This document shows, piece by piece, positions 51,034 through 60,094 of a stretch of DNA of 64,000 bases. Within the stretch, counting starts at the first letter, position 1. Each line of letters opens with the position of its first letter. The DNA is from CAWELS01 sp964468205 (lineage in GTDB: Bacteria > Acidobacteriota > Terriglobia > Bryobacterales > Bryobacteraceae), in assembly GCA_964468205.1 (NCBI GenBank), contig CAYXVG010000024.1, positions 29,951-93,950 of the forward strand, written 5' to 3'. The position numbers and the translations under genes are program-made. Under the pieces are notes generated by a model, which searched no databases, had not been told where the DNA came from, and saw only the letters and a program-made list of their open reading frames with translations.

Positions 51034-52055
51034 TGCGCACCTCCTTTGTGGCCGAAGGCGATCGCTAGCGGGTAGCGGCTCGCCGGTTCCGGCTCGACGT
51101 AGGCAACGACACCGGGCCGGTCAGTCCGAACACTGGCGTGGCCGCCCTCGGCGGCGGGACTGAGCAGGCTGCTCGGTGTCGCGACCAGCCCAATGATCAT
51201 CTTGAAGGTAACTATCAGAGCCATGCTGGCCAGGATGATTAGTAGCTGCTCACCTCGCAGGTAGCGGCTTACCCTGGCGCCAATCTGTGCTCCGACAGTC
51301 GAACCGGCCGCCAGCAGCAAGGCCAGAACGATATCGACCGTGTAATTCGTCGTCGATTGAAGGTATGTGACGCCGGCGCACGTGAAAAGGATTTGGAAAA
51401 GGTCTGTCCCTACGGCCACGTGCGGCGGCATGCGCAACAGGTAGACCATCATCGGCACCATCATGAATCCTCCTCCGACTCCCATGATCGCGGCCAGGAC
51501 ACCGACTAGCGCGCAAAGCGCGAACGGGATAAACACCGAGTGCTGCACTTGCGAGTGCGGGAAGTACATCTGAAACGGCAGCTTACTAAACAGACTGCTT
51601 CGCTTGACGACACGGTGTCCCTTCGTCGCTGCGGGTCCCCGGCGCAGAGCCTTGAGGCTGGCGACGAACATCGAGCCGCCAACGGCTCCAAGTACCACAA
51701 TGTAGGTGACTGTGATCAGCAGATCGGCGTTGCCCATTGTCCGAAGGAGTTTGATCACCTGGACGCCGATGGCTGCCCCTGTCAAGCCGCCAAGCAGTAG
51801 AATGCTGCCCATTCGATAGTCCACGTTGCCGAGGCGGAAGTGGGCCGCCACGCCCGATGACGAAGCGGCCACGATCTGAGCTGAGTCAGACGCCGCCGCC
51901 ACCGTCGGCGGGATTCCAATCATGATGAGAATAGGCGTTAGCAGGAATCCTCCTCCTACGCCCAGTAGTCCGGAAAGAAAGCCGACTCCCGCGCCGGCTC
52001 CGACAAGAAGATAGAGATTAATACTGATTCCCGCGACAGGCAGGAAGATGGACAT
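51030..52055 (-). CDS. TSUP (TauE/SafE) family anion exporter
   Basis: A 341-residue protein with two homologous halves, each opening with a glycine-rich re-entrant motif: GLLGVGGGFLLTPIL at about 30 and AIMGVGGGFMMVPMM at about 190. Members export sulfite, sulfonates or related anions. It is the first gene of the coupled trio TSUP > TIGR02186-like > PEP-synthase-like; the cytidylate-kinase-like gene is 144 bp upstream. A short inverted repeat (52110-52123) in between may be an operator. Confidence 0.88.
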   Translation of the reverse strand: MSIFLPVAGISINLYLLVGAGAGVGFLSGLLGVGGGFLLTPILIMIGIPPTVAAASDSAQIVAASSSGVAAHFRLGNVDYRMGSILLLGGLTGAAIGVQVIKLLRTMGNADLLITVTYIVVLGAVGGSMFVASLKALRRGPAATKGHRVVKRSSLFSKLPFQMYFPHSQVQHSVFIPFALCALVGVLAAIMGVGGGFMMVPMMVYLLRMPPHVAVGTDLFQILFTCAGVTYLQSTTNYTVDIVLALLLAAGSTVGAQIGARVSRYLRGEQLLIILASMALIVTFKMIIGLVATPSSLLSPAAEGGHASVRTDRPGVVAYVEPEPASRYPLAIAFGHKGGAQ

Positions 52056-52121
52056 GGATAGACTCCGTTCTCTCGGTGGAGCGAGCAGTTGAATAGTAGT
52101 CTGTAATTGTCACGGTTACGT

Positions 52122-52156
52122 GAACAAAAGCCGCGGCTCCCGGTTGCGCAGAGCCG
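52122..52156 (-). terminator. Possible attenuator/terminator between kinase-BON and TSUP genes
   Basis: On the minus strand CGGCTC pairs with GAGCCG (6 bp, 11-nt loop), followed by CGGCTTTTG. An inverted repeat TCACG-GTTA-CGTGA lies just downstream at 52110-52123. Either may control the TSUP trio. The stem is short, so confidence is low. Confidence 0.35.
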
Positions 52157-52199
52157 TCCCGATCCCGCACAGGCGGGCCGCGGACTCAGCCCCGCCATC

Positions 52200-53012
52200 T
52201 CAGGCAGGTGTTGATGATACGAGTTCAGAAACATCCACGGAATGGACGCCCGGAACGGCCAGGGCGATCCGCTCCACTTCTTCGTACAGGTTCACATCCG
52301 AAATTCTGCCGCCGATGCTGACGCGTCCGGCGTCGCAGTCGACGTTGAATTCGATATGTTCGGTGGCCGAGTTCAGGGCGAGGTCCGCTTTCACCCGGCT
52401 TGCGATGGCGAGGTCGTCCATGTACGCCTTGCATTTCTCGTCGTACTCGTAACAAGCCTGCCGGCGAACGATGTGCGCAATAGCTTCTGTGGCGTCCTGA
52501 ATATCGATATTCACAAGATTGATAATGAGGTCGTACAAGTTTGGGTCGGTCCAGTCGACGCCATAGAGATACTGGGTCCAGCGCTTTCGGTCGGCATCCA
52601 TTTTCTGAATGTAATCGATCGCCTCTTCGGCTTTGAACCGCAGGCGTTTCTGCGCCATGGCAATGCGAAAGTCAAGCGGGGCGATAATGCGAACGCGTAG
52701 AATAGGTCCTCCGCCCCTTAGCAGAAGGTGTCCCGCGTTCCCATGGTAGACAGCCCGGCCGTTCCGCAGTTCGTCGGTTAGGGCTGCCTGTATAAGGGTC
52801 AAATAGAGACGTTTCTTGTGGCGGAGACGCTCGAGGAATGTCGGCGGCTTGTCAAGAGCGTCCCTCAGTTCGTGATGAGAGACACCGGACGCGGCCGCCT
52901 TCTCGACGATCACGTCTCGGTCGATACAACGATATTCGAGTTGCTTCGCGAGACTCTCGGCAATGAGCTTTCCCCCGCTCATCGTGCCCCTGGAGATTGT
53001 GACAACTGACAT
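52200..53012 (-). CDS. Cytidylate-kinase-like protein with C-terminal BON domain
   Basis: A 270-residue protein. Residues about 1-195 match the cytidylate-kinase-like P-loop family (ISRGTMSGGKLIAESLAKQL in part, CIDRDVI, HGNAGHLLL, YLYGVDWTDPNLYDLIIN in part). The P-loop ends GGK-L, not GK-S/T, as is common in this subfamily, so CMP is an uncertain substrate. Residues about 205-265 are a BON-type domain (VKADLALN, VSIGGRISD, VPGVHSVDVSE) that may bind lipid or membrane. It leads the leftward module and is divergent from the PP2C phosphatase. Confidence 0.75.
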   Translation of the reverse strand: MSVVTISRGTMSGGKLIAESLAKQLEYRCIDRDVIVEKAAASGVSHHELRDALDKPPTFLERLRHKKRLYLTLIQAALTDELRNGRAVYHGNAGHLLLRGGGPILRVRIIAPLDFRIAMAQKRLRFKAEEAIDYIQKMDADRKRWTQYLYGVDWTDPNLYDLIINLVNIDIQDATEAIAHIVRRQACYEYDEKCKAYMDDLAIASRVKADLALNSATEHIEFNVDCDAGRVSIGGRISDVNLYEEVERIALAVPGVHSVDVSELVSSTPA

Positions 53013-53225
53013 CGATCTTCCTTTCTACCAGTCCCGTCGTTGCTTCGCGACAGCATACCGGGTTTCCGGCGCACCGATCAACGCCGGCGAACTAATTATA
53101 GACTGGCTAGTCCGAATCTTGCTACCCCGACCCGGAATCGGGCGGAAACCGCCCGTCGGCTATCACTCCCCGCCGCCGCCTCCGGAAGCGGGAAGGTTCC
53201 CCACTCAAGTCGCCTAGTTCTTGTT

Positions 53226-55019
53226 ATGTCAGTACATTACAATAGGGAAGTTCACCGGCCTCGAATGGAAGACTCAACTACAACCCGGGTACCGAGGTTC
53301 CGCGATCGGGCGGAGATGCTCGACTTTCTGCTGGAAGTAGCCGAGGCGACGTCTGTCACGCTGGATCTCGACAAGCTCCTTGCCAATTTGGCCGAGATCG
53401 TGCAAGAAGTGGTGCCATGGGATCTCTTCGCGATTCTTCTCTACTCGGAGAAGGACCAAGGTCTGAAAGTCCGCTACGCGGTCGGGCACCGCATGGAAGT
53501 GGTGAAACGATTAGTGATTCCACTCTCGGAGGGCGTCACGGGAGCGGCAGCCACCACGATGGAGCCGGTTCTGGTGGGCGACGTTCGGGAAGATCCCCGG
53601 TATATTCCCACCGTCGACGCGGTAAGAACCGAGTTGGCCGTGCCAATGATCGCCCGGGGCCGGCTGGTGGGTGTCATTGACCTCCAGTCCACGCGCCGGA
53701 ATGCTTATGGTTCCGAGCATAGCGGCCTTCTGCGTTTGATCGCTTCGCGGGCGGCGGCCTCCATCGACAACGCGCGCCTCTACCGGCGGATCCTGCGTCA
53801 GAACAAGACCCTGCGCACGTTGACCACCCTCGCGCATAGCTTCTCCTCCACTCTGGATCTCGATGAACTGTTGGACACGATCGCCAAAACCGTTCGCAAG
53901 CTGATCAACTATGACGCCTTCTCAATTCTGTTGCTCGACGAAGAACCGCAACTCCTCAAGAGACGGTTCAGCATCCGGCATGATGAACGGGTCCACTTGG
54001 AACACATCCCCCTGGGCCGGGGCGTCACCGGCGCCGCCGTGGAGCAGCGCCAGACCGTTCTGGTCCGCGACACCCGCGAAGACCCCCGTTATCTGGAGTC
54101 GACCGCCGGAATCCGTTCTGAAGTCGCGGTCCCGCTCATGGTGCCGGACCGATTGCTGGGCGTGATGGACCTGGAAAGCGCGAAGATCAATTTCTTCACC
54201 GAGGAGCATACCCGGACTCTTGAGCTTCTGGCGCCTCTTATCGCCAACTCGGTCGAGAATGCCCGGCTCTACGAGCAGCTCGCCGAGCGGGAGCGCAGAT
54301 TGGCGGACAACCTGAGCGCTGCGCGAGTGCTGCAAAACTCGCTGCTCTTGCGTGAGCCTCCCGTATTGGAAGGGCTGCAGCTTTCTACGCGCCACCGTGC
54401 CGCGCAGGAGGTGAGCGGAGACCTCTACGATTTCTTCAAGCAGCCTGACGGTCTTGACGTCATCGCGTTCGGCGATGTGAGTGGCAAAGGTGCGGCGGCG
54501 GCTCTGTATGGCACGCTTGTGGCGGGACTGCTCCGATCGCTCGCGCCCCGGCGTCCCAGCCCGGGGATGTTAATGCGGAGCCTTAACGCTGCTCTCGGCG
54601 AACGGAAGATTCCCGCAACCTACGTCGTTCTTCTTCTCCTTTTCTATGACCGCCGGATGCGCCTGTTCACCATGTCGAACGCCGGCGTCTTTCCTCCCAT
54701 CATCTGCCGCCGCGGACGGATCCTCAAACAGTCCGTCGAGGGAATTCCCCTGGGGCTGCTTGACAACCGAATCTACGAGGAGGTGATCTTCCGGGCCGAG
54801 CCCGGCGATGTGATGCTGCTCTACTCCGACGGCATCCATGATCAGGCTGGCACTGAGGCGGAGGAGTATGGGCGGAAGCCGCTCTATGGGCTGCTGGAGC
54901 GGCACTGGGCGGATTCTGCTGGAGAGATCGCCGATGCGGTTCTGGCCGATCTGGATCGCTTCAGCGCGGGCACGCCGATGGGCGACGACCAAACGCTGAT
55001 CGTCCTCAAGGTTGAGTAG
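53226..55019 (+). CDS. GAF-GAF-PP2C (SpoIIE-like) protein phosphatase
   Basis: A 597-residue cytosolic protein with two GAF domains (about 30-170 and 200-345; GVTGAAATTMEPVLVGDVREDPRY and its second copy GRGVTGAAVEQRQTVLVRDTREDPRY, quoted in parts) and a PPM/SpoIIE phosphatase domain (about 370-595) with the metal-binding aspartates in FGDVSGKG, YSDGIHDQ and MGDDQT. Such proteins dephosphorylate anti-anti-sigma factors. ATG 53226 is used; 53265 is also possible. No anti-sigma partner is close by. CysQ follows by 18 nt. Confidence 0.85.
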   Translation: MSVHYNREVHRPRMEDSTTTRVPRFRDRAEMLDFLLEVAEATSVTLDLDKLLANLAEIVQEVVPWDLFAILLYSEKDQGLKVRYAVGHRMEVVKRLVIPLSEGVTGAAATTMEPVLVGDVREDPRYIPTVDAVRTELAVPMIARGRLVGVIDLQSTRRNAYGSEHSGLLRLIASRAAASIDNARLYRRILRQNKTLRTLTTLAHSFSSTLDLDELLDTIAKTVRKLINYDAFSILLLDEEPQLLKRRFSIRHDERVHLEHIPLGRGVTGAAVEQRQTVLVRDTREDPRYLESTAGIRSEVAVPLMVPDRLLGVMDLESAKINFFTEEHTRTLELLAPLIANSVENARLYEQLAERERRLADNLSAARVLQNSLLLREPPVLEGLQLSTRHRAAQEVSGDLYDFFKQPDGLDVIAFGDVSGKGAAAALYGTLVAGLLRSLAPRRPSPGMLMRSLNAALGERKIPATYVVLLLLFYDRRMRLFTMSNAGVFPPIICRRGRILKQSVEGIPLGLLDNRIYEEVIFRAEPGDVMLLYSDGIHDQAGTEAEEYGRKPLYGLLERHWADSAGEIADAVLADLDRFSAGTPMGDDQTLIVLKVE

Positions 55020-55037
55020 CTGGGCTATCCTGATTGA

Positions 55038-55811
55038 ATGCCTCTCGATTCCGCCAGCATCGACTATCTCCTTGACACCTGCCGCATGGCTGGCGTGGGA
55101 ATTCTGGAGGTCTACGGTGAAGATTTCGCCGTGAAGCGCAAAACTGATCACTCCCCCGTAACGGAAGCCGACTTGCGCGCCCATCGATTGATCACCCAGC
55201 GTTTGTGCTCGCGGTGGCCCGATACGCCGGTACTCTCCGAAGAGGCTGCCGAAAAAACGCCGTACGAAGTGCGGAAACACTGGACCAGCTTCTGGCTGGT
55301 GGACCCGCTCGACGGAACCAAGGAGTTTATCAAGCGGAACGGCCAGTTTACCGTCAACATTGCCTTGGTCGAGCACGGGCGGCCGGCAGCCGGATTTGTT
55401 TACGCGCCGGTGACTGAGACGGCCTATTATGGGACTGCCGCCGGGGCGTTCAAAGTGACCGCCGGCGAAAGAATCACCCTGCCCTCGAAAACAGCGGCGC
55501 CGGACGGAACTTTGCGCGTGGTGGCCAGCCTCTCCCACTCGAATCGGGAAACGGAATTGTTCCTCGAAGAAGCGCGCGGACGCTATAAGAGCGTGAAGCT
55601 TGTCGCCATGGGCAGCTCACTGAAAATTTGCCTGGTGGCCGAGGGGGCGGCGGACGTCTACCCGCGTTTCGGGCCTACGATGGAATGGGACACGGCCGCG
55701 GCACACGCCGTGGTCAGGGCAGCCGGGAGGGATATCTACGAGTTTGAGACCAGGGAGCCGCTCCGCTACAACAAGCCTGACCTCCACAACCCCTGGTTCG
55801 TTGTTGAGTAG
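55038..55811 (+). CDS. cysQ: 3'(2'),5'-bisphosphate nucleotidase
   Basis: A 257-residue inositol-monophosphatase-fold enzyme that recycles PAP or PAPS from sulfate assimilation. Motifs are LSEEAAE at about 70, the metal-binding WLVDPLDGTKEFIKR at about 95 and WDTAAAHAVVRAAG at about 216. The start ATG 55038 is 18 nt after the phosphatase stop. Its place beside the TSUP module suggests sulfur metabolism, though cysQ has no other sulfate genes here. Confidence 0.92.
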   Translation: MPLDSASIDYLLDTCRMAGVGILEVYGEDFAVKRKTDHSPVTEADLRAHRLITQRLCSRWPDTPVLSEEAAEKTPYEVRKHWTSFWLVDPLDGTKEFIKRNGQFTVNIALVEHGRPAAGFVYAPVTETAYYGTAAGAFKVTAGERITLPSKTAAPDGTLRVVASLSHSNRETELFLEEARGRYKSVKLVAMGSSLKICLVAEGAADVYPRFGPTMEWDTAAAHAVVRAAGRDIYEFETREPLRYNKPDLHNPWFVVE

Positions 55812-55827
55812 CGCAACCCGCCCGTCT

Positions 55828-55954
55828 TCTCGGTGACATTTCAGATGGCTCAACTCGGTACGTCCAACCGCTGCACGCCCCACGCTCTTCGGTTACATTC
55901 TTGGTTGGCACAACCAATACCCCCTCGGTGACATTTGATATGGCCCAATCCGGG
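55828..55954. repeat. Three degenerate ~30-bp direct repeats
   Basis: Copies begin at 55830 (TCGGTGACATTTCAGATGGC), 55889 (TCGGTTACATTCTTGGTTGGC) and 55925 (TCGGTGACATTTGATATGGC), each followed by a CAA-containing stretch. First and third are closest. They lie between cysQ and the oxidoreductase gene. They could be the worn end of an IS21-like element or a regulator array; neither is shown. Confidence 0.5.
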
Positions 55955-55981
55955 CGGCCGACGAACCGCACGGGGTGGGTG

Positions 55982-55987
55982 TATAAT
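55982..55987 (+). promoter_or_regulatory. -10 box TATAAT of the oxidoreductase gene
   Basis: A perfect TATAAT lies 13 nt before ATG 56001, implying a very short leader. I see no good -35 at the usual distance, so the assignment rests on the -10 alone. Confidence 0.4.
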
Positions 55988-56000
55988 CCTTCGCTGGAAC

Positions 56001-57005
56001 ATGCCAGAGACCAGATTGAAAGGCGCTCTGTTCGGCTGCGGGATGATTTCCGAGTTCCATCTGAAGGGATGGAAGCGGATTCCCGAGATCGACATGGTGG
56101 CCATCGGAAACCGCACGATCTCACGCGCCGAGCAGCGTCGCGAAGAGTTCTTCCCTAACGCCCGCGTCTATTCGGACCTTGGCCGTATGCTGGCGGCCGA
56201 GGATCTGGATTTTGTGGATATCCTCACCATTCCCGCGCTACATCGCGAACACTGCCTCATGGCTGCGGAGCGGAATCTGCACATCATCTGCCAAAAACCC
56301 CTCTGCGATAGCTTGGAGGACGCGCGCTACCTGGCGGGACGTTTTGCTGATTACCCGAAGGTCTTCGCAATTCATGAAAACCACCGTTACCGCCCCTGGT
56401 TCCAGCGCGTCGCCGCCGCCCTGCGGGACGGAGTGTTTGGCCGGCCCCGCTACCTGGAGATCCGCCACATCAATGCCACCTTTCCGAAGGAAGCCTATAA
56501 GAACGAGGTGGCGCTCGGGGTCTTCTTCGAGTACGGAAGCCACCTTGTAGACATGATGCGCAGCCTGCTCGGCGACCCGTCGCGCGTCTACTCCCGGTTC
56601 GAACGGCCAACTGCTCAGGTCTCCGGGGAGAGCGTCGCGCAAGCGGTCTATGAGTTCGCCCAAGCGACTGCTTCGATCACCGCCGGGTGGAAAAATAGCG
56701 CCATCACGCAAGGATCGCTTCTGCTGGCCGGAGACGAAGGCGAAGCTTACTACGAAGGGACCCTGACACGGGGGGATGCCGGGCGACTTCGGATCGTGCG
56801 GGGCCGGCAGGTCATTGTCGACGAACCGGTCGACCCGACCAGGGCCTACGTGGAGAGCTTCTATTTGCTCGAGAGGGAATGTGTGGGCGCCATGCTAGGC
56901 TTGGGCCGGGTGACACAGACCGCCGCCGAGCACCTCGGGTCGATCGAGGCCACCTTCGCGGCCTATGATTCTGTTGCCGCCGGCAGAGTTGTTCCGGTCA
57001 GATAA
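56001..57005 (+). CDS. Gfo/Idh/MocA-family oxidoreductase
   Basis: A 334-residue NAD(P)-dependent sugar or cyclitol dehydrogenase. The Rossmann motif GALFGCGMISEFHLKGW is at about residue 8, and ICQKPLCDS at about 98 takes the place of the usual EKP motif, as in some subgroups. The C-terminal substrate domain has GSHLVDMMRSLLGDPSRVY. ATG 56001 is preferred over an upstream in-frame ATG since it places the Rossmann strand at the N-terminus. It is followed by a sulfatase 67 bp downstream on the same strand. Confidence 0.85.
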   Translation: MPETRLKGALFGCGMISEFHLKGWKRIPEIDMVAIGNRTISRAEQRREEFFPNARVYSDLGRMLAAEDLDFVDILTIPALHREHCLMAAERNLHIICQKPLCDSLEDARYLAGRFADYPKVFAIHENHRYRPWFQRVAAALRDGVFGRPRYLEIRHINATFPKEAYKNEVALGVFFEYGSHLVDMMRSLLGDPSRVYSRFERPTAQVSGESVAQAVYEFAQATASITAGWKNSAITQGSLLLAGDEGEAYYEGTLTRGDAGRLRIVRGRQVIVDEPVDPTRAYVESFYLLERECVGAMLGLGRVTQTAAEHLGSIEATFAAYDSVAAGRVVPVR

Positions 57006-57072
57006 TTCCGTGCCAGCGGCAGCGCTGTGGAAAACACCGTTTTCGTGTAATTGCAGGTAGAATGAGTGCACC

Positions 57073-58596
57073 ATGTCTGGAATCTCGCGACGCCAATTCC
57101 TGAGTGCCACCGCCGCCGCGCTGGCGGGCTGCGGCGGGACAGCCCCGGTTCGCAAAAAGAATGTTCTCTTCATTGCCGTGGACGACCTCCGGCCTGCTCT
57201 CAACTGTTACGGCGCGAACCACATACAATCGCCCAATATTGATCGCCTCGCGTCGGAAGGAGTCCGCTTTGACCGGGCCTACTGCCAACAGGCCGTGTGC
57301 GCCCCGTCCCGAATCTCCCTCATGACGGGAATGCGGCCGGACTCGACCGGCGTTCACGACCTGGAGCATCCGCTTCGGACAACCAAGCCGGACGCCGTGA
57401 GCGTGGCGCATCACTTCAAGAACAACGGATACGAGACCGTTTCCCTCGGCAAGATCTACCATCACCACGGGGACGATCCCGAAGCGTGGTCGGCGCCGGA
57501 CTGGCATCCCAGACGCGATTCCTGGGCCGGCACATGGCAGGCCTACGCCGATCCGCAGTCCGCGGAGATCATTCGCCGCCACGATCAGGCACAGGAGGAA
57601 GCCTATGAAGCCGCGCTCAAGGCCGGCAGGGAGGCGCGAAAACCCCGCCTGGGTTACGGGCCCGCATACGAGAACCCGGATATTCCCGACAACCACTACC
57701 CCGATGGAATGGTCGCCGACAAGGCTCTCGAAGAAATGCGGCGACTCCAAGACCGGTCATTCTTCATCGCCGCCGGCTTCGTAAAACCGCACTTGCCGTT
57801 TAACGCCCCGCGGAAGTATTGGGATCTGTACGATCCCGCTTCCATCACCCTGCCTTCGCAAGACTCCTGGCCGCAGGCCTCGCCCGCGATCGCCCATATG
57901 GACTGGGGCGAACTCAAGGCCTACGCTGGAATCCCGGTTGACGGCAGCCCGGTACCCGGGGATCTGGCCCGCACGCTCATTCACGGTTACTATGCGTGTG
58001 TATCCTACGTGGACGCACAGGTGGGCAAGCTGCTCGACGGGCTTGACGAACTGGGCCTCCGGGAGAACACGGCCATCGTCCTCTGGGGCGATCACGGCTG
58101 GAAGCTCGCTGACTACGGCGCCTGGTGCAAACACACGAACTTCGAAATTGACACCCACGTGCCGATGATCTTCAGCGATCCGGATCACCGGTCCGCGGCC
58201 GGGAAGGGAACCGCCGCGCTCAGCGAGTTCGTGGACATCTACCCCACGCTGAGCGAACTGTGCGGCCTGCCGGTTCCCGACCATTGCGAGGGGACCTCGG
58301 CGGTTCCGCTGCTTGCCGATCCGAACCGGGAATGGAAGCAGGCGGCTTTCAGTCAGTACCCCCGGCGCAACCAGACCGTGATGGGCTATTCGCTGCGCAG
58401 CGGGCAGTACCGCTACACCGAATGGATCGAGAAGGACTCCGGCGAGGTACTGGCCCGAGAGCTCTATGATCATTCTTCCGGTCCGGTGGTCGAGAAGAAT
58501 CTTGCCCCTGATCCCGCTCATGCGCAGACCGTGGCCGATCTTTCAGCCATGCTCGCGAAAGGCCACGGCTGGCGGCAGTTGCGGCAAGCGCTCTAG
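57073..58596 (+). CDS. Secreted sulfatase, iduronate-2-sulfatase-like
   Basis: A 507-residue sulfatase with a twin-arginine signal plus lipobox (SRRQFLSATAAALAGC), so exported folded and probably lipid-anchored. The formylglycine motif CAPSRISLMTG starts at Cys76, the metal site begins AVDDLRP at about 34, and KPHLPFNAP and LWGDHGWKL match iduronate-2-sulfatase-like enzymes. It probably desulfates an external glycan. It follows the Gfo/Idh/MocA gene and may share its promoter. Confidence 0.92.
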   Translation: MSGISRRQFLSATAAALAGCGGTAPVRKKNVLFIAVDDLRPALNCYGANHIQSPNIDRLASEGVRFDRAYCQQAVCAPSRISLMTGMRPDSTGVHDLEHPLRTTKPDAVSVAHHFKNNGYETVSLGKIYHHHGDDPEAWSAPDWHPRRDSWAGTWQAYADPQSAEIIRRHDQAQEEAYEAALKAGREARKPRLGYGPAYENPDIPDNHYPDGMVADKALEEMRRLQDRSFFIAAGFVKPHLPFNAPRKYWDLYDPASITLPSQDSWPQASPAIAHMDWGELKAYAGIPVDGSPVPGDLARTLIHGYYACVSYVDAQVGKLLDGLDELGLRENTAIVLWGDHGWKLADYGAWCKHTNFEIDTHVPMIFSDPDHRSAAGKGTAALSEFVDIYPTLSELCGLPVPDHCEGTSAVPLLADPNREWKQAAFSQYPRRNQTVMGYSLRSGQYRYTEWIEKDSGEVLARELYDHSSGPVVEKNLAPDPAHAQTVADLSAMLAKGHGWRQLRQAL

Positions 58597-58747
58597 CCCT
58601 GCTCTAGCCCGGGTTTCCGGTCCGATTGCAGTCGCAGCAGAACGACTTCTGCCTTGCTGGCGCGGTTAGCTAGCGCGGCGAACAGGAGATTCAAGGGCGG
58701 TATTGGCGACATCACGCGTAACTGTAGCCGGGTGATGCCGCTGCGAG

Positions 58748-60043
58748 TCAGGATGGGAAACACTTGGCGAAGGCCAGCAAGAGCTTGGGTGAGCCGCGCA
58801 ACCGGATTCTGCGACGGACCAGAGCCCAAACGATGTTCGTTTCTTTGGAGAGGAAGCGCAGCCACGTATCTGCGTCAGCCTGAACACGGAGGTCGGGCTT
58901 GCCGTGGTGGCCGTCCTCCACGGACAGCGCCTGGTTGCGAATGATGACGGTCGCCTTGAGCGGTTCGTTGCCGGTAAAGTGGAAGTGATAGGTGGCATCC
59001 AGGCCTTTCGCCTTGCCTTTTTGAAATAGCAGCGGCAGACCGGACACGAAGCCGCGGATCGAGCGCGGGCGAAGACCGTTGGCAACGCGCTTGATCCGCT
59101 TGTTCTTGAACCGTCTTTGGACATGTTCTTCAGCGTCCGACTCCGGGATGACATACACCGTTTCGGGTTTGTTCTGTAGCGGACGCACCTGCTCGTCGAG
59201 GTAGGCGGTCCGGTTTCTATGGAACCCGGTGTTCACGTCCTCGCCCGCCGGGCAAACCGCCAGGCAGTAGGCGGCCTTGTAGTTTGCTCCGTAGGAAAGG
59301 CTTTGCCACATCGACACGGTTTCGGCGTCCGACACCTCGTTGCGGTACTGCCGCGCCGAGCCGCTGCCGGCGACCGACTCCACCCAGTCCGTAAAGCCGC
59401 CCATGAACTCGCGATAGTTGTGTGTGTAGCAAGCGGCAAAGTCCAAGGATCCGTCCGGCTTGATGGCGCCGGTGGGGCAGGCGGCAACGCACAGCTTGCA
59501 ACTCAGGCACGGATTGTAGTCGATCGGCTTCGAATATTCATCCACCTGGGATTCCATCAACACCGTACCGAGCAGGATGAAGTTGCCGAACCTCGGATGG
59601 ATCACGTTCCGGTGTATGCCCATTTGGCCCAAGCCGGCGGCCACCGCCACTGGCTTGTGCGAAACCACCCACATCTTGTCCGGCCAGCGGTCCATTTCCA
59701 TCGGAAATCCCGCCGACGCACCATTCATGGCTCGCAAGCCAAGTTCTTCGAGCTCCCGAACGATCCGCCGGGCGACTTCGTTCACCTCGTCACCGGTGTG
59801 ATGGAATTCCAAGTTCGCCACCGACCGTGCTGGTGTCCGAATGTTGTCCTGGTTCATCCGGCAAACGAAGGCGATCAGAGTACGGGTCCGCGGGAAGGCC
59901 CACAGAATCTCCTCCTTCTGATCGGCGATCTCGGTCCGGTCGATCTCGACGAAGCCGACGTCATCTGCCCCTGCATCCATGCAGAGATTGCGCAGTTCGA
60001 CCGCCGACTGTGTTCCGGCATTGATGCCCAGTGTGTTATTCAT
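58748..60043 (-). CDS. QueG-like double [4Fe-4S] protein fused to an SCP2 domain
   Basis: A 431-residue protein. Residues about 15-290 resemble epoxyqueuosine reductase/reductive-dehalogenase-type proteins without a signal peptide, with cluster motifs CLSCKLCVAACPTG at about 180 and a later CLAVCPAG at about 260; other cysteines supply the remaining ligands. Residues about 345-431 resemble a sterol-carrier (SCP2) domain (ATYHFHFTGNEP, DLRVQADADTWLRF). A hydrophobic substrate would fit. GGAGG precedes ATG 60043. It lies 52 bp after marR and shares the marR operator motif. Confidence 0.78.
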   Translation of the reverse strand: MNNTLGINAGTQSAVELRNLCMDAGADDVGFVEIDRTEIADQKEEILWAFPRTRTLIAFVCRMNQDNIRTPARSVANLEFHHTGDEVNEVARRIVRELEELGLRAMNGASAGFPMEMDRWPDKMWVVSHKPVAVAAGLGQMGIHRNVIHPRFGNFILLGTVLMESQVDEYSKPIDYNPCLSCKLCVAACPTGAIKPDGSLDFAACYTHNYREFMGGFTDWVESVAGSGSARQYRNEVSDAETVSMWQSLSYGANYKAAYCLAVCPAGEDVNTGFHRNRTAYLDEQVRPLQNKPETVYVIPESDAEEHVQRRFKNKRIKRVANGLRPRSIRGFVSGLPLLFQKGKAKGLDATYHFHFTGNEPLKATVIIRNQALSVEDGHHGKPDLRVQADADTWLRFLSKETNIVWALVRRRIRLRGSPKLLLAFAKCFPS

Positions 60044-60058
60044 CGCTCCTCCATCATA

Positions 60059-60073
60059 TGTGTATACATCTAT
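60059..60073. promoter_or_regulatory. Putative MarR operator ahead of the iron-sulfur gene
   Basis: TGTGTATACATCTAT repeats the element found at the marR promoter (opposite orientation, 11 identical core bases). It lies between marR and the gene starting at 60043, whose ribosome binding site GGAGG is just downstream at 60048-60052. Confidence 0.55.
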
Positions 60074-60094
60074 CTACCCAAAAAAATACTTCTC

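Noticed and set aside
55925..55987. TTGATA at 55935 as -35 partner of TATAAT at 55982.
   Set aside because: The spacing is about 41 bp, far from the usual 16-18 bp.
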